A DNA stretch of 64,000 nt from Sphingomonas sp. LM7. GTDB taxonomy: Bacteria > Pseudomonadota > Alphaproteobacteria > Sphingomonadales > Sphingomonadaceae. The stretch is from contig NZ_CP019511.1 in assembly GCF_002002925.1 (NCBI RefSeq), positions 62,001 through 126,000 on the forward strand, read 5' to 3'. How positions within the stretch are numbered: the first letter of the stretch is position 1; each line of letters begins with the position of its first letter. Below are positions 44,581 through 52,693 of this stretch, piece by piece. The position numbers and the translations under genes were made by a program. A model generated the notes under the pieces. That model saw only the letters and a list, made by a program, of their open reading frames with translations, searched no databases and had not been told where the DNA came from.

Positions 44581-45665
44581 GAATCGCGCCGCTGACCGGG
44601 CTTCGCGGCATCGCCGCGATCGCGGTGCTGCTCTATCATATCCCGCATTCGCCGGCGTTCGCGGAGTGGGGCATGCTGCTGTTCTCGCGCGCCTATCTCG
44701 CTGTCGATCTGTTCTTCATCCTGAGCGGCTTCGTCATTTCGATCGGGTATTATGAGCGCGTCGTGAAGCGGCCGAGCTGGGCCAGCTATGGCGATTTCCT
44801 GCTCAACCGGCTGGCGCGCGTCTGGCCGCTCCATTTCGTCGTGGCGCTGGTGTTTGGCGCGCGGATCCTGCTCAACGTCTCGGGCGAGCAACCGGTGGCG
44901 CTGACGCCGGCGAATATCGCCACCAATTTGCTGATGATCCAGAGCTGGGGCTGGGGGACGCAGGCGCTGGCCGGCAACAGCTGGTCGGTGAGTACCGAAC
45001 TCGTCGCCTATCTCGCTTATCCGCTGGTCGCGGTGATCGCCTTTTCGAGACTTGCCTGGCTGCAGGCGATCGGTTCAGTCGGGCTGCTGATCCTCGTCGC
45101 GACATTGGGGCACGGCGCGCAGGGGCCGCTCGACGTCAACGATGCTGACAGCATCCTGCCGGTTCTGCGCTGCCTCGCCGGTTTCGCGCTGGGGGTGATC
45201 GCCTATCGACTGACGCAGGGCGCCCGGTGCGAGCGCGTGCTGGGCGGCGAGCATGGTTTCATCGGCAGTTGCGTGCTGATCGCCGCAGCACTGCTGATCC
45301 CGCGCGGTGACGTGGCGGTGGCGCTGTGCTTCGTGCCGCTGGTGTTAGCCTGCTATTATAACGGCCGGACCGCGCGGGCGCTGCTCGCCAATCCGGTGGC
45401 CTTCCACCTCGGGCTGATCAGCTATTCGATCTATCTCTGGCATCCGCTGGTCCGTGACGTGTTCGCGCGCGCGATGGGCATTGCGCATCGCCATGGGGTG
45501 GTAGGCTTCGACTGGTTGTTCGTGCTCGCGCTGCTGGTCGCGACCTGGCTGATCTGTTGGGCGAGCTATCTGCTGATCGAGGTTCCCGGGCATCGGGCGA
45601 TCAAGAAGCTGGAGCGGCGCGTAATGCCGCGCCCGCCATTGCCCTTCCGACAGGCGGCCGAATAG
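44577..45665 (+). CDS. Acyltransferase 3 family membrane protein
   Basis: A 362-residue integral membrane protein of the acyltransferase 3 (OafA/NodX-like) family: it starts with IAPLTGLRGIAAIAVLLYHI (the R-x-x-A...H motif with catalytic histidine) and FFILSGFVIS, and has about ten hydrophobic segments, with SYSIYLWHPLV near the end. It adds acetyl, succinyl or similar groups from acyl-CoA or a carrier to sugars of the EPS repeat. ATGA overlap with the GH10 gene; 2-base gap to the last glycosyltransferase. Confidence 0.9.
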   Translation: MRIAPLTGLRGIAAIAVLLYHIPHSPAFAEWGMLLFSRAYLAVDLFFILSGFVISIGYYERVVKRPSWASYGDFLLNRLARVWPLHFVVALVFGARILLNVSGEQPVALTPANIATNLLMIQSWGWGTQALAGNSWSVSTELVAYLAYPLVAVIAFSRLAWLQAIGSVGLLILVATLGHGAQGPLDVNDADSILPVLRCLAGFALGVIAYRLTQGARCERVLGGEHGFIGSCVLIAAALLIPRGDVAVALCFVPLVLACYYNGRTARALLANPVAFHLGLISYSIYLWHPLVRDVFARAMGIAHRHGVVGFDWLFVLALLVATWLICWASYLLIEVPGHRAIKKLERRVMPRPPLPFRQAAE

Positions 45666-45667
45666 CG

Positions 45668-46603
45668 ATGGCCGCCACGACGATCGTCGCGGTGCCGACC
45701 TTCCGGCGACCCGATCAGTTGCGGTATCTACTCGAGGAGCTCGCCGCGCTCGACGGTCTTGACGATGTCGCACTGCTCGTCGCCGACAATGACGCGGGCG
45801 GGGAGGGGGCCGCCGTTGCCGAGGCGGCGCGCGCATGGTTTCCTGTCCCGATCGACGTGATCCGCGTGCCCGAGCCCGGGCTTTGCCATGTTCGCAATGC
45901 CATCGCTGCGCGCGTTCTCGCTTTGCCGACGATGCAGCAGCTGGCGATGATCGATGACGATGAATGGCCCGAGCCGGGCTGGCTGGCGGCGCTGCTTGCC
46001 GTTCAGCGGCGCACCGGCGCCGGCGTCGTCGGCGGGCCGGTGGTCCCGGTATTCGCAGAAGGCGCGCCGCGCTGGGCTGGGCAGACTCTGGTATTTCGCC
46101 CGGAGGAAAGGCCTGAGGGTGCCGCCGACATGCTCTACGCCAGCAACAACCTGCTGGTCACTCGCACTGCGCTGGAAGCTCTATCGGCGCCGTGGTTCGA
46201 CACGGTCTTCAACCGCAGCGGCGGCGAGGATCTCGATTTCCTGACCCGGCTCAAGGCGCGCGGTATCGGCTTCGCCTGGGCGCCCGAAGCGCGGGTGCGC
46301 GAGCGGGTAGGGCCAGAGCGAGCGCGCAAGTCCTGGGTGCTACGACGGATGTGGCGGATCGGCGTCACCGACACGATGGTCGCGCGCAAGTCGGCGAGCC
46401 GGCCCGCGCTGGCGCTGCGCTCGCTGGCGCTGCTCGGGCTGCGTACTGCCGCACTGCCGGCGCTGGCGTGGCACCGCAATCGCCTCGACATCGCCGGGCA
46501 GTGGGTAAAGGCGGTCGCGCGTCTCTATGCCGTGGCAGGCGGGAGCGACGCGATCTACGCCGCTCCCGCCCCGCTCAGTTCGCCCAGGCTCGGAAGCTCT
46601 TGA
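45668..46603 (+). CDS. Family 2 glycosyltransferase (EPS, pair A; last gene of the run)
   Basis: A 311-residue GT2 enzyme: TIVAVPTFRRPDQLRYLLEE, LLVADNDAGG, EPGLCHVRNAI, DxD in MIDDDEW, and GGEDLDFLTRLKARG. It is the paralogue of the enzyme at 40593, sharing the EPG...VRN loop and the C-terminal RIGVTDTMVARK pattern. It is the 14th and last gene of the plus-strand run; its final 29 bases overlap the end of the convergent GH16 gene, so no terminator can separate them in between. Confidence 0.88.
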   Translation: MAATTIVAVPTFRRPDQLRYLLEELAALDGLDDVALLVADNDAGGEGAAVAEAARAWFPVPIDVIRVPEPGLCHVRNAIAARVLALPTMQQLAMIDDDEWPEPGWLAALLAVQRRTGAGVVGGPVVPVFAEGAPRWAGQTLVFRPEERPEGAADMLYASNNLLVTRTALEALSAPWFDTVFNRSGGEDLDFLTRLKARGIGFAWAPEARVRERVGPERARKSWVLRRMWRIGVTDTMVARKSASRPALALRSLALLGLRTAALPALAWHRNRLDIAGQWVKAVARLYAVAGGSDAIYAAPAPLSSPRLGSS

Positions 46604-47939
46604 CGATCATGTCGCCGGAGCCGTCGGTATAGGCGCTGTTGGTCTTCACCGCGACGTTCATGATCGGATACCAGCGGTGGCCGCGGAACGGGTTGACGCT
46701 CTGATAGGTCTCGAGCCCGTCGACGAACCAGGTGATGTATTCGGGCCCGATGTCCACGGCATAGCGGTGATAGCCCTGCGAGAAGCCTGACAGTCCATAC
46801 GCCTGCTCGGCCTGGATGTTGGTGCCGCGCTGGAAGGTCCGCCAGCCGCCATTGCCGCCGTGGATCGTCGCCGAGATATGCCGGTCGAAGTCCCAATAGC
46901 TCTGATAGCCAAAGCCCTCGTACACATCGATCTCGGGCGGCCAGCCCGAAGTCGAAATCAGCCAGAAGGCCGGCCACGATCCGCGCCGGGTGGGCATCTT
47001 GGCGATCCACTCATATTGGCCATAGCCGATCTGGGTGCCCGGCGTATTGTGCCCGCTCAGCACGACCGAGCCATATCCGTACGAAACGCCGTTATAGGTG
47101 ATCGGCGTGGCGAGCTTTTGCGTGTGGAACACCAGCCCGTCATCGGTGTAGCGCAGCGGAGCCTCGACGCCGGGATAGAGCGTCTCGTCGAGATAGATGC
47201 CGGTCTCGCCGTTCGCGACCTGGGCGCGACCGTGCGAGAGCTTGCTCGACCACGCATCCGACCAGCCGGCATCGGACCAGCGCATCGTGCTCTTGGTCAT
47301 CTCATATTGGAGCGCGCCATAGGTGCGGAAGGTCCGCGGATTGCGGAAGCCGCTGGTGGCGGCCGCGGTGGGCGTCGCGCCGGCATTTGCCGTCACCGTG
47401 TTGGACGCGGTGCCCTGGTTGGCACCCCAGGGCGCCTCGCGCAGCTTCAAGGAGAATTGCTGGCCGTTGGTCGTAGACAGGATCGGCACAGCGACAGTCT
47501 TGCGCAGCGGATCGCCGGGGCGGAACACGACGATCGTGTCGGTCGCCTTGTACTGGTAGCCCGAGATCGCCTTGTTGGTGCCCGATCCGTTGACGGTGAT
47601 CACGCGCGCGATCACCGTGTTGGGTGTCGCGCGATCGAGCGTGACGGGGACATAGGCGGCCGAGGCGCCCGGCTGGAACACCGCCGCGCCGATCGACAGG
47701 GTCGCTTTTTCGGGCAGCCTGGTGCCGTTGGCATAATCGAAGGTGGCGAAGCTATTGGTGGCCGCCGCAGCGGTCTCGACCTGTGCGGGCGCTGCTACTG
47801 CAGTAGCTGCCGGAGTGGCATCCGCAATGACGACGGTTCCGGCCGGTTTCTGGGAAGAACTATTGTCGTCGCCCCCGCATCCCGCGAGCGCGCACAGAGA
47901 GAAGGCGCCCGCGAGCGGACGCAAAACGGTGATACGCAT
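46575..47939 (-). CDS. GH16 family beta-glucanase-like lipoprotein
   Basis: A 454-residue lipoprotein: signal peptide with lipobox LAGC at residues about 18-21. Residues about 75-155 resemble a Calx-beta-type domain (FQPGASAAYVPVTLDRAT); the catalytic GH16 jelly-roll follows from about 205. Its active-site motif is EIDVYE (about nt 46914-46940, minus strand), with both catalytic glutamates and the aspartate present. Related GH16 enzymes cut succinoglycan-like or beta-1,3/1,4-glucans; several EPS loci carry one to shorten the secreted polymer. It lies between the EPS operon and ugd/galU and converges with the operon with a 29-base overlap, so it is likely the locus's depolymerase, anchored in a membrane. 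Confidence 0.88.
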   Translation of the reverse strand: MRITVLRPLAGAFSLCALAGCGGDDNSSSQKPAGTVVIADATPAATAVAAPAQVETAAAATNSFATFDYANGTRLPEKATLSIGAAVFQPGASAAYVPVTLDRATPNTVIARVITVNGSGTNKAISGYQYKATDTIVVFRPGDPLRKTVAVPILSTTNGQQFSLKLREAPWGANQGTASNTVTANAGATPTAAATSGFRNPRTFRTYGALQYEMTKSTMRWSDAGWSDAWSSKLSHGRAQVANGETGIYLDETLYPGVEAPLRYTDDGLVFHTQKLATPITYNGVSYGYGSVVLSGHNTPGTQIGYGQYEWIAKMPTRRGSWPAFWLISTSGWPPEIDVYEGFGYQSYWDFDRHISATIHGGNGGWRTFQRGTNIQAEQAYGLSGFSQGYHRYAVDIGPEYITWFVDGLETYQSVNPFRGHRWYPIMNVAVKTNSAYTDGSGDMIVKSFRAWAN

Positions 47940-48001
47940 GAAAACACCCCCCGGTGTCGACGGCCAACAACTGTGCCGTCAAAGGGGTATTTAGGAAGAA
48001 A

Positions 48002-48029
48002 AGGGCGCCCGACATGTGTCGGACGCCCT
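48002..48029 (-). terminator. Rho-independent terminator after ugd
   Basis: On the minus strand a hairpin AGGGCG-T-CCGACA / TGTCGG-G-CGCCCT (one mismatch in a 13-bp stem, 2-base loop) is followed by TTTTCTTCC. It lies 46 bases after the ugd stop codon and before the GH16 gene, closing the galU-ugd transcript. Confidence 0.8.
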
Positions 48030-48075
48030 ATTTGCGTTAAGTTGAAGGTAAAAGGCCGTCGATCGATAACCGGGA

Positions 48076-49419
48076 TTACTCTGCTGCAATCGCGAGTGCT
48101 TCCGGTGCAACTGCAAGTCCACGTCCGACGCCAGTATAAGTGAAGCCAGCAGCCTCGACAGTTTCGGGACGATAGATGTTGCGCAGATCGACCAGCGCAT
48201 CGCCTTCCATCCGCGAATGAAGCTGTTCCAGATCCAGCGCGCGGAACGCGTTCCACTCGGTAACGATCACCAGTGCGGCTGCGCCGTCGGCCGCTTCATA
48301 GGGCGATGTCGCGAATTCGACATTGGGCAGCATCGGCCGCGCGGCGGCCATGCCCTCTGGATCGAATGCACTCACGCTAGCGCCGCCATCTTCCAGCGCC
48401 TGGATGATCGCGAGACTCGGTGCATCGCGCATGTCGTCGGTGTTCGGCTTGAAGGTCAGGCCCAGCACTGCGATCTTCTTGCCGCGCACCGATCCGCCGC
48501 ACGCCGCGATGATCTTGCGCCCCATCGCGCGCTTGCGGCTGTCGTTGACCGACACGGTCGCCTCGACGATCCGCACCGGGGTTCCGGCGTCCTCTGCGGT
48601 CTTGACCAGCGCCAGCGTGTCCTTGGGGAAGCACGACCCGCCATAGCCGGGGCCGGCATGGAGGAACTTGCTGCCGATGCGGTTGTCGAGCCCGATGCCG
48701 CGCGCGACTTGCTGGACGTCGCCGCCCACTGCCTCGCACAGGTCCGCCATCTCGTTGATGAAGGTGATCTTGACCGCGAGGAACGCGTTCGCGGCGTATT
48801 TGATCAGCTCGCTCGTCCGCCGCCCAGTGAACAGGATCGGCGCCTGGTTGAGATAGAGCGGGCGATACACCTCCTCCATCACCGGGCGCGCGCGCTCGTC
48901 CTCGATGCCGATGACGATGCGGTCGGGGCGCTTGAAGTCCTCGATCGCCGCGCCCTCGCGGAGGAATTCGGGGTTCGAAGCCACTGCGAACTGCGCGTCC
49001 GGATTGGCCTCGGCGATAATCCGCTCGACTTCGTCGCCGGTGCCGACCGGCACGGTCGACTTGGTGACGACCACCGTGAAGCCCTTGAGGCACGGCGCCA
49101 TCTCGGCAGCGGCGGCGTGGACATAGGACAGGTCGGCATGCCCGTCACCGCGGCGCGACGGGGTGCCGACGGCGATGAACACTACGTCCGCATTCTCGAC
49201 GGGCGCGGCAAGCTCGGTCGAGAAGGACAGGCGCCCCGCCGCGACATTGCGCGCGACGAGATCGTCCAGACCCGGCTCGAAGATCGGGATCTGTCCGGCG
49301 TTCAGCCGCACGATCTTGCTCTCGTCCTTGTCGACGCAAATGACCTGGTGCCCGAAATCGGCGAAGCAGGCGCCCGAGACGAGCCCCACATAGCCCGATC
49401 CGATCATCACGATGCGCAT
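48076..49419 (-). CDS. ugd: UDP-glucose 6-dehydrogenase
   Basis: A 447-residue enzyme: NAD-binding GSGYVGLVSGACFADFGH at the N-terminus, the central helix region, and the catalytic cysteine in GPGYGGSCFPKDTLAL. It oxidises UDP-glucose twice to UDP-glucuronate in the cytosol. AAGGAGT precedes the ATG by 6 bases. It follows galU with a 26-base gap, so both are in one transcript. Together they supply UDP-glucose and UDP-glucuronic acid, implying that the EPS made next door contains glucose and probably glucuronic acid. Confidence 0.95.
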   Translation of the reverse strand: MRIVMIGSGYVGLVSGACFADFGHQVICVDKDESKIVRLNAGQIPIFEPGLDDLVARNVAAGRLSFSTELAAPVENADVVFIAVGTPSRRGDGHADLSYVHAAAAEMAPCLKGFTVVVTKSTVPVGTGDEVERIIAEANPDAQFAVASNPEFLREGAAIEDFKRPDRIVIGIEDERARPVMEEVYRPLYLNQAPILFTGRRTSELIKYAANAFLAVKITFINEMADLCEAVGGDVQQVARGIGLDNRIGSKFLHAGPGYGGSCFPKDTLALVKTAEDAGTPVRIVEATVSVNDSRKRAMGRKIIAACGGSVRGKKIAVLGLTFKPNTDDMRDAPSLAIIQALEDGGASVSAFDPEGMAAARPMLPNVEFATSPYEAADGAAALVIVTEWNAFRALDLEQLHSRMEGDALVDLRNIYRPETVEAAGFTYTGVGRGLAVAPEALAIAAE

Positions 49420-49445
49420 TGCTTATACTCCTTGACTGTACGCGT

Positions 49446-50339
49446 TCACGCCGCGCGGCGCGGCTGACGGGCGGCGAGCAACTGGCTCGCGAACAATTCG
49501 ACTTCGTCGGCAAGATCCTCGCGCTCCAGCGCCATCGCAAGATTGGCGTGGAGGAACCCGGCCTTGTCACCGCAATCATAGCGGGTGCCGGCGAAAGTAA
49601 GGCCGTGGAAAGGCTGGTCGCCGATCATCCGCGACATCGCGTCGGTGAGCTGGATCTCGCCGCCCGCGCCCTTTTCCTGGCTTGCCAGCACGCCCATCAC
49701 TTCGGGCTGCAGGATATAGCGCCCGATTACCGACAGGTTCGACGGCGCCGTGCCCGGGGCAGGCTTCTCGACCAGGCCCTTCACTTGCGTGAGCGCACCG
49801 TCGCGCGTGCCGGGCGTAATGATGCCATAGCGATGCGTCTGCTCGTCGGGCACCGTCTCGGCGCAGATCACATTGCCGCCGACCTGCTCATAGGCATCGA
49901 TCATCTGCTTGAGGCAACCGGGCCGCCCCACCATGAAATCGTCGGCAAGCAGCACCGCGAAGGGCTCGTTGCCCACCACGTCGCGCGCGCACCACACCGC
50001 ATGGCCGAGGCCCATTGGCTCCTGTTGCCGTACATAGGCGACCGCGCCGGGCTTGAGCCGGGTACGATCCAGAATCTCCAGGGACTTGCCGCGCCCGGAC
50101 ATCGTCGTCTCGAGTTCGAACGCGATGTCGAAATGGTCCTCGATCGCGGCCTTGCCGCGGCCGGTGACGAAGATGAGCTGTTCGATGCCGGCCTCGATGG
50201 CCTCCTCGACGGCATATTGAATCAGGGGACGATCGACGATCGGAAGCATCTCCTTCGGGATAGCCTTCGTCGCCGGTAGAAAACGGGTACCGAGCCCGCC
50301 AACAGGGAACACTGCCTTACGCACACGCTTCGGGGTCAT
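49446..50339 (-). CDS. galU: UTP--glucose-1-phosphate uridylyltransferase
   Basis: A 297-residue nucleotidyltransferase with the GalU signature FPVGGLGTRFLPATKAIPKE, the following VDRPLIQYAVEEA and the GLVEKP motif. It makes UDP-glucose from UTP and glucose-1-phosphate. ATG 50339 has AAGGAGG at 8 bases; the longer upstream frame is not supported. First gene of the galU-ugd transcript on the minus strand, divergent from the secreted hypothetical at 50525. Confidence 0.95.
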   Translation of the reverse strand: MTPKRVRKAVFPVGGLGTRFLPATKAIPKEMLPIVDRPLIQYAVEEAIEAGIEQLIFVTGRGKAAIEDHFDIAFELETTMSGRGKSLEILDRTRLKPGAVAYVRQQEPMGLGHAVWCARDVVGNEPFAVLLADDFMVGRPGCLKQMIDAYEQVGGNVICAETVPDEQTHRYGIITPGTRDGALTQVKGLVEKPAPGTAPSNLSVIGRYILQPEVMGVLASQEKGAGGEIQLTDAMSRMIGDQPFHGLTFAGTRYDCGDKAGFLHANLAMALEREDLADEVELFASQLLAARQPRRAA

Positions 50340-50524
50340 ACGCCGCCTCCTTCGCTGCGGTGCAGCATAGAGAGGGGATCGCGAGGGGGCAATTTCGTTC
50401 TGTCGCCCCGATGGCACCGGTGGTCGGTGTTTTAGACTTTCGGCGTTCGGGTTGACTGGCGCGACGATATTGGTACGCGCAATTATATTATAAATGCTGA
50501 CGATTGACAGTCAAAGGAGGCGAG

Positions 50525-51355
50525 ATGCGCGGTGCTTATTGGATGATGGGTGTGGCGCTGTGCTTCCCCGCAGCGGCTCAGGCCGCAGGCTGCGAGGAAA
50601 GCTTCACCAAAGCAGGCTCCTTCATCAGCGGGATGAAATTCCGCGCGTCCGTCACCGTCGCCGACCTAACCCCGGCGAGCGCGATCGGCCAGATGCGCGG
50701 CGTCGCGGCGGGTAAGGGCTATGATATCCTCGTTGCCGAGGCAGAGGACGGCAGCATGCTGATCGAACAGCCGCAGACCGGCAAGGCGCGCGCATTCCCC
50801 ATCACCATCACGGCAACGACCAGCGGCAAGACCGGCCTGGTGGAAATGGAGGCGAAGCTTCGCGCGGGCCAGACAGTCAGCTCGGACGCGGCCAAGACCG
50901 AAATGTGCGCGATGCTGGGGCAAATCAAGGGCGGCAAGGCCGGCCTTGCCGCGGCAAGCGCGGGCATGAAGGCGGTCAGCGATTCCGCGCCGCTTGCGAT
51001 CAGCGCGCTTTCGCTTTCGCAGCAGGTCTCGAAGGATACCGAGCGCAACGCCGCGGCTATCCCGCTGCGCTATCAGGGCAAGACGTTCATCATCGACGGC
51101 ATGGTCGAGTTCGCGACGAAGGACGGCGGTGACTTCATCGTGACCTACAAGATCCCGCATCCGCATCAGCAGGTGTTGCGCCTCCCAGGCCAAGCGGCAT
51201 TCAAGACCGACATCGCCTGCGTAATGGCAAAGGGGCAGGCGGCTTTCACGCTCCAGCTCAAGCCGGGCAAGAGCATCAAGCTCAGCGGCGTCTTCGATCG
51301 GTTCAGCGCCACCGATCACCTGTTGCTGCTCAAGGACTGCCGCTCGGTCCGCTAA
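50525..51355 (+). CDS. Secreted hypothetical protein
   Basis: 276 residues with a signal peptide (AYWMMGVALCFPAAAQAAG). The mature protein has four cysteines (in AGCEES, EMCAML, DIACVM, KDCRSV), enough for two disulfides, and no membrane helix. I recognise no family. The ATG at 50525 follows AAAGGAGG. An AT-rich stretch at 50481-50496 and the short palindrome TTGACAGTCAA (50504-50514) sit just before the ribosome site, suggesting a regulated promoter. It is divergent from galU and convergent with the LacI regulator. Confidence 0.7.
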   Translation: MRGAYWMMGVALCFPAAAQAAGCEESFTKAGSFISGMKFRASVTVADLTPASAIGQMRGVAAGKGYDILVAEAEDGSMLIEQPQTGKARAFPITITATTSGKTGLVEMEAKLRAGQTVSSDAAKTEMCAMLGQIKGGKAGLAAASAGMKAVSDSAPLAISALSLSQQVSKDTERNAAAIPLRYQGKTFIIDGMVEFATKDGGDFIVTYKIPHPHQQVLRLPGQAAFKTDIACVMAKGQAAFTLQLKPGKSIKLSGVFDRFSATDHLLLLKDCRSVR

Positions 51356-51486
51356 GGGGCGGGGGCGTCCTTAGCCAAGCGCTTCGCTTGCGGCGAAACC
51401 CCTCCGTCGCGCTGCGCGCGCCACCTCCTCCGATCCTGAGGAGCGAGGGAGGAATCGGACTGCGCGCTTCGGCCCGCCGCGTTCGC

Positions 51487-52527
51487 TTAGCCAGCCGCCG
51501 GCGCCACCGAAGCGCGCCGGATCAGTGTCGACACGAACAGCGAGGCTTCGCCGTCCTCATCCGGTGCGCCGCCTTCGCCGCTGACCAGCTTGAGCGCGGC
51601 GGCGCGTGCCATCGTCGCGATCGGCCAGCGCACCGTGGTGAGCGGGGGCCAGAGATGCGAGGCGATCGGGGTGTCGTCGAAGCCAATGATCGACAGGTCC
51701 TGCGGCACGTTGAGCCCGCGCTGGCGCGCGACATGAAGCACGCCTGCCGCCATCTCGTCGTTCGACGCGAACACCGCGGTGGGGCGCGGGGCGAGATCGA
51801 GCAACTGTTCTGCGGCGCGCATGCCGGATTCGAACTTGTAATCGCCCTGGACGATCAGGGTGCGCTGGAGCGGCAGGCCTGCGGCTTCGATCGCTTCCTC
51901 ATAGCCCTTTTGCCGCTCGAACGCCGAGCGGAAGCCATGCGGCCCGAGCACAAGCCCGATCCGGCGATGCCCGGATTCTATCAGATGCTCGACTGCGCCG
52001 CGCACCGCCTCGCGGTCGTTTGAGGCGACCATGTGCGGCGCCTCGTCGAGCGGCGCCGATCCCATCCGGACATAGCGGACGCCCAGCTCGGCGCAGAGCG
52101 CGGCAAGTTGGTCGTTCTCCGAAATCGGTGGCAGGATCATCACGCCGAACGGGCGCTGGCGCTCGAGGAACTGGCCGATGTCCGCGAGCATCGTCGGCGA
52201 ACCGCGATTGACCGGGTGGACGATCAGCTCGAACTCGGTATCGCGCAGCACCTCCAGCATGCCCTGCTGGACGTTGAGGACCATCTGCGCATTGGGGTTG
52301 TCGTGGATCAGCCCGATCAGGAAGTTGCGGCGCAGCGCCAGCGCCCGCGCCTGCGGGTTGGGCACGTAGCCTAGATCGGCGATGACCTCCTCGACACGCC
52401 GCCGCGTGTCGCCGTTGAGCAAGGGCGACTGATTGATCACCCGGCTGACGGTCTTCTTGGAGACGCCGGCGATGCGGGCGACGTCGTTGATCGTAGGCTG
52501 ACTGCTGCGCTTCATTGCGGAGGGCAT
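51487..52527 (-). CDS. LacI family transcriptional regulator of the pectin/galacturonate genes
   Basis: About 346 residues. An N-terminal LacI helix-turn-helix (TINDVARIAGVSKKTVSRVI, with the hinge helix NPQARALALR) is followed by a periplasmic-binding-protein-like effector domain (FLIGLIHDNPNAQMV to about residue 335, with VFASNDEMAAGVLH and IIGFDDTPIAS). ATG 52527 or 52515 could be the start; neither has a clear ribosome site. It is divergent from the GH28 gene, and the intergenic region contains a match to the site TGACACCGGTGTCA, repeated upstream of four more units. This makes it the probable local repressor, with a galacturonate-pathway sugar as effector. The link to the sites is inference. 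Confidence 0.9.
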   Translation of the reverse strand: MPSAMKRSSQPTINDVARIAGVSKKTVSRVINQSPLLNGDTRRRVEEVIADLGYVPNPQARALALRRNFLIGLIHDNPNAQMVLNVQQGMLEVLRDTEFELIVHPVNRGSPTMLADIGQFLERQRPFGVMILPPISENDQLAALCAELGVRYVRMGSAPLDEAPHMVASNDREAVRGAVEHLIESGHRRIGLVLGPHGFRSAFERQKGYEEAIEAAGLPLQRTLIVQGDYKFESGMRAAEQLLDLAPRPTAVFASNDEMAAGVLHVARQRGLNVPQDLSIIGFDDTPIASHLWPPLTTVRWPIATMARAAALKLVSGEGGAPDEDGEASLFVSTLIRRASVAPAAG

Positions 52528-52640
52528 AACCCGGACAGGCGATTGCACCAAATGCAGTCGTGCGTTGCATCTGAGCCACCAATTCTACGTCGGCATTCAG
52601 CGCGAACGGGATAGGGCAGTTGCTACGCAACCGTATTTCC

Positions 52641-52654
52641 AGATACCGGTGTCA
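52641..52654 (+). promoter_or_regulatory. Candidate LacI-family operator, site 1 (GH28/LacI divergent promoter)
   Basis: AGATACCGGTGTCA matches the palindrome TGACACCGGTGTCA at 12 of 14 positions, with an intact central ACCGGT and right half. It lies 39 bases before the GH28 start and 114 bases before the regulator's start. Confidence 0.6.
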
Positions 52655-52693
52655 TTCATCGGCCACCAGAGCCGGAGAGTGAGAGGAGAGGCG

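Noticed and set aside
29697..46603. Assignment of the EPS locus to a known sphingan (gellan, welan, diutan)
   Set aside because: The gene set differs: no rhamnose-precursor genes, no sphingan lyase or type I secretion genes, and GH10, AAA ATPase and GH16 are added. Only the general Wzx/Wzy machinery is shared.
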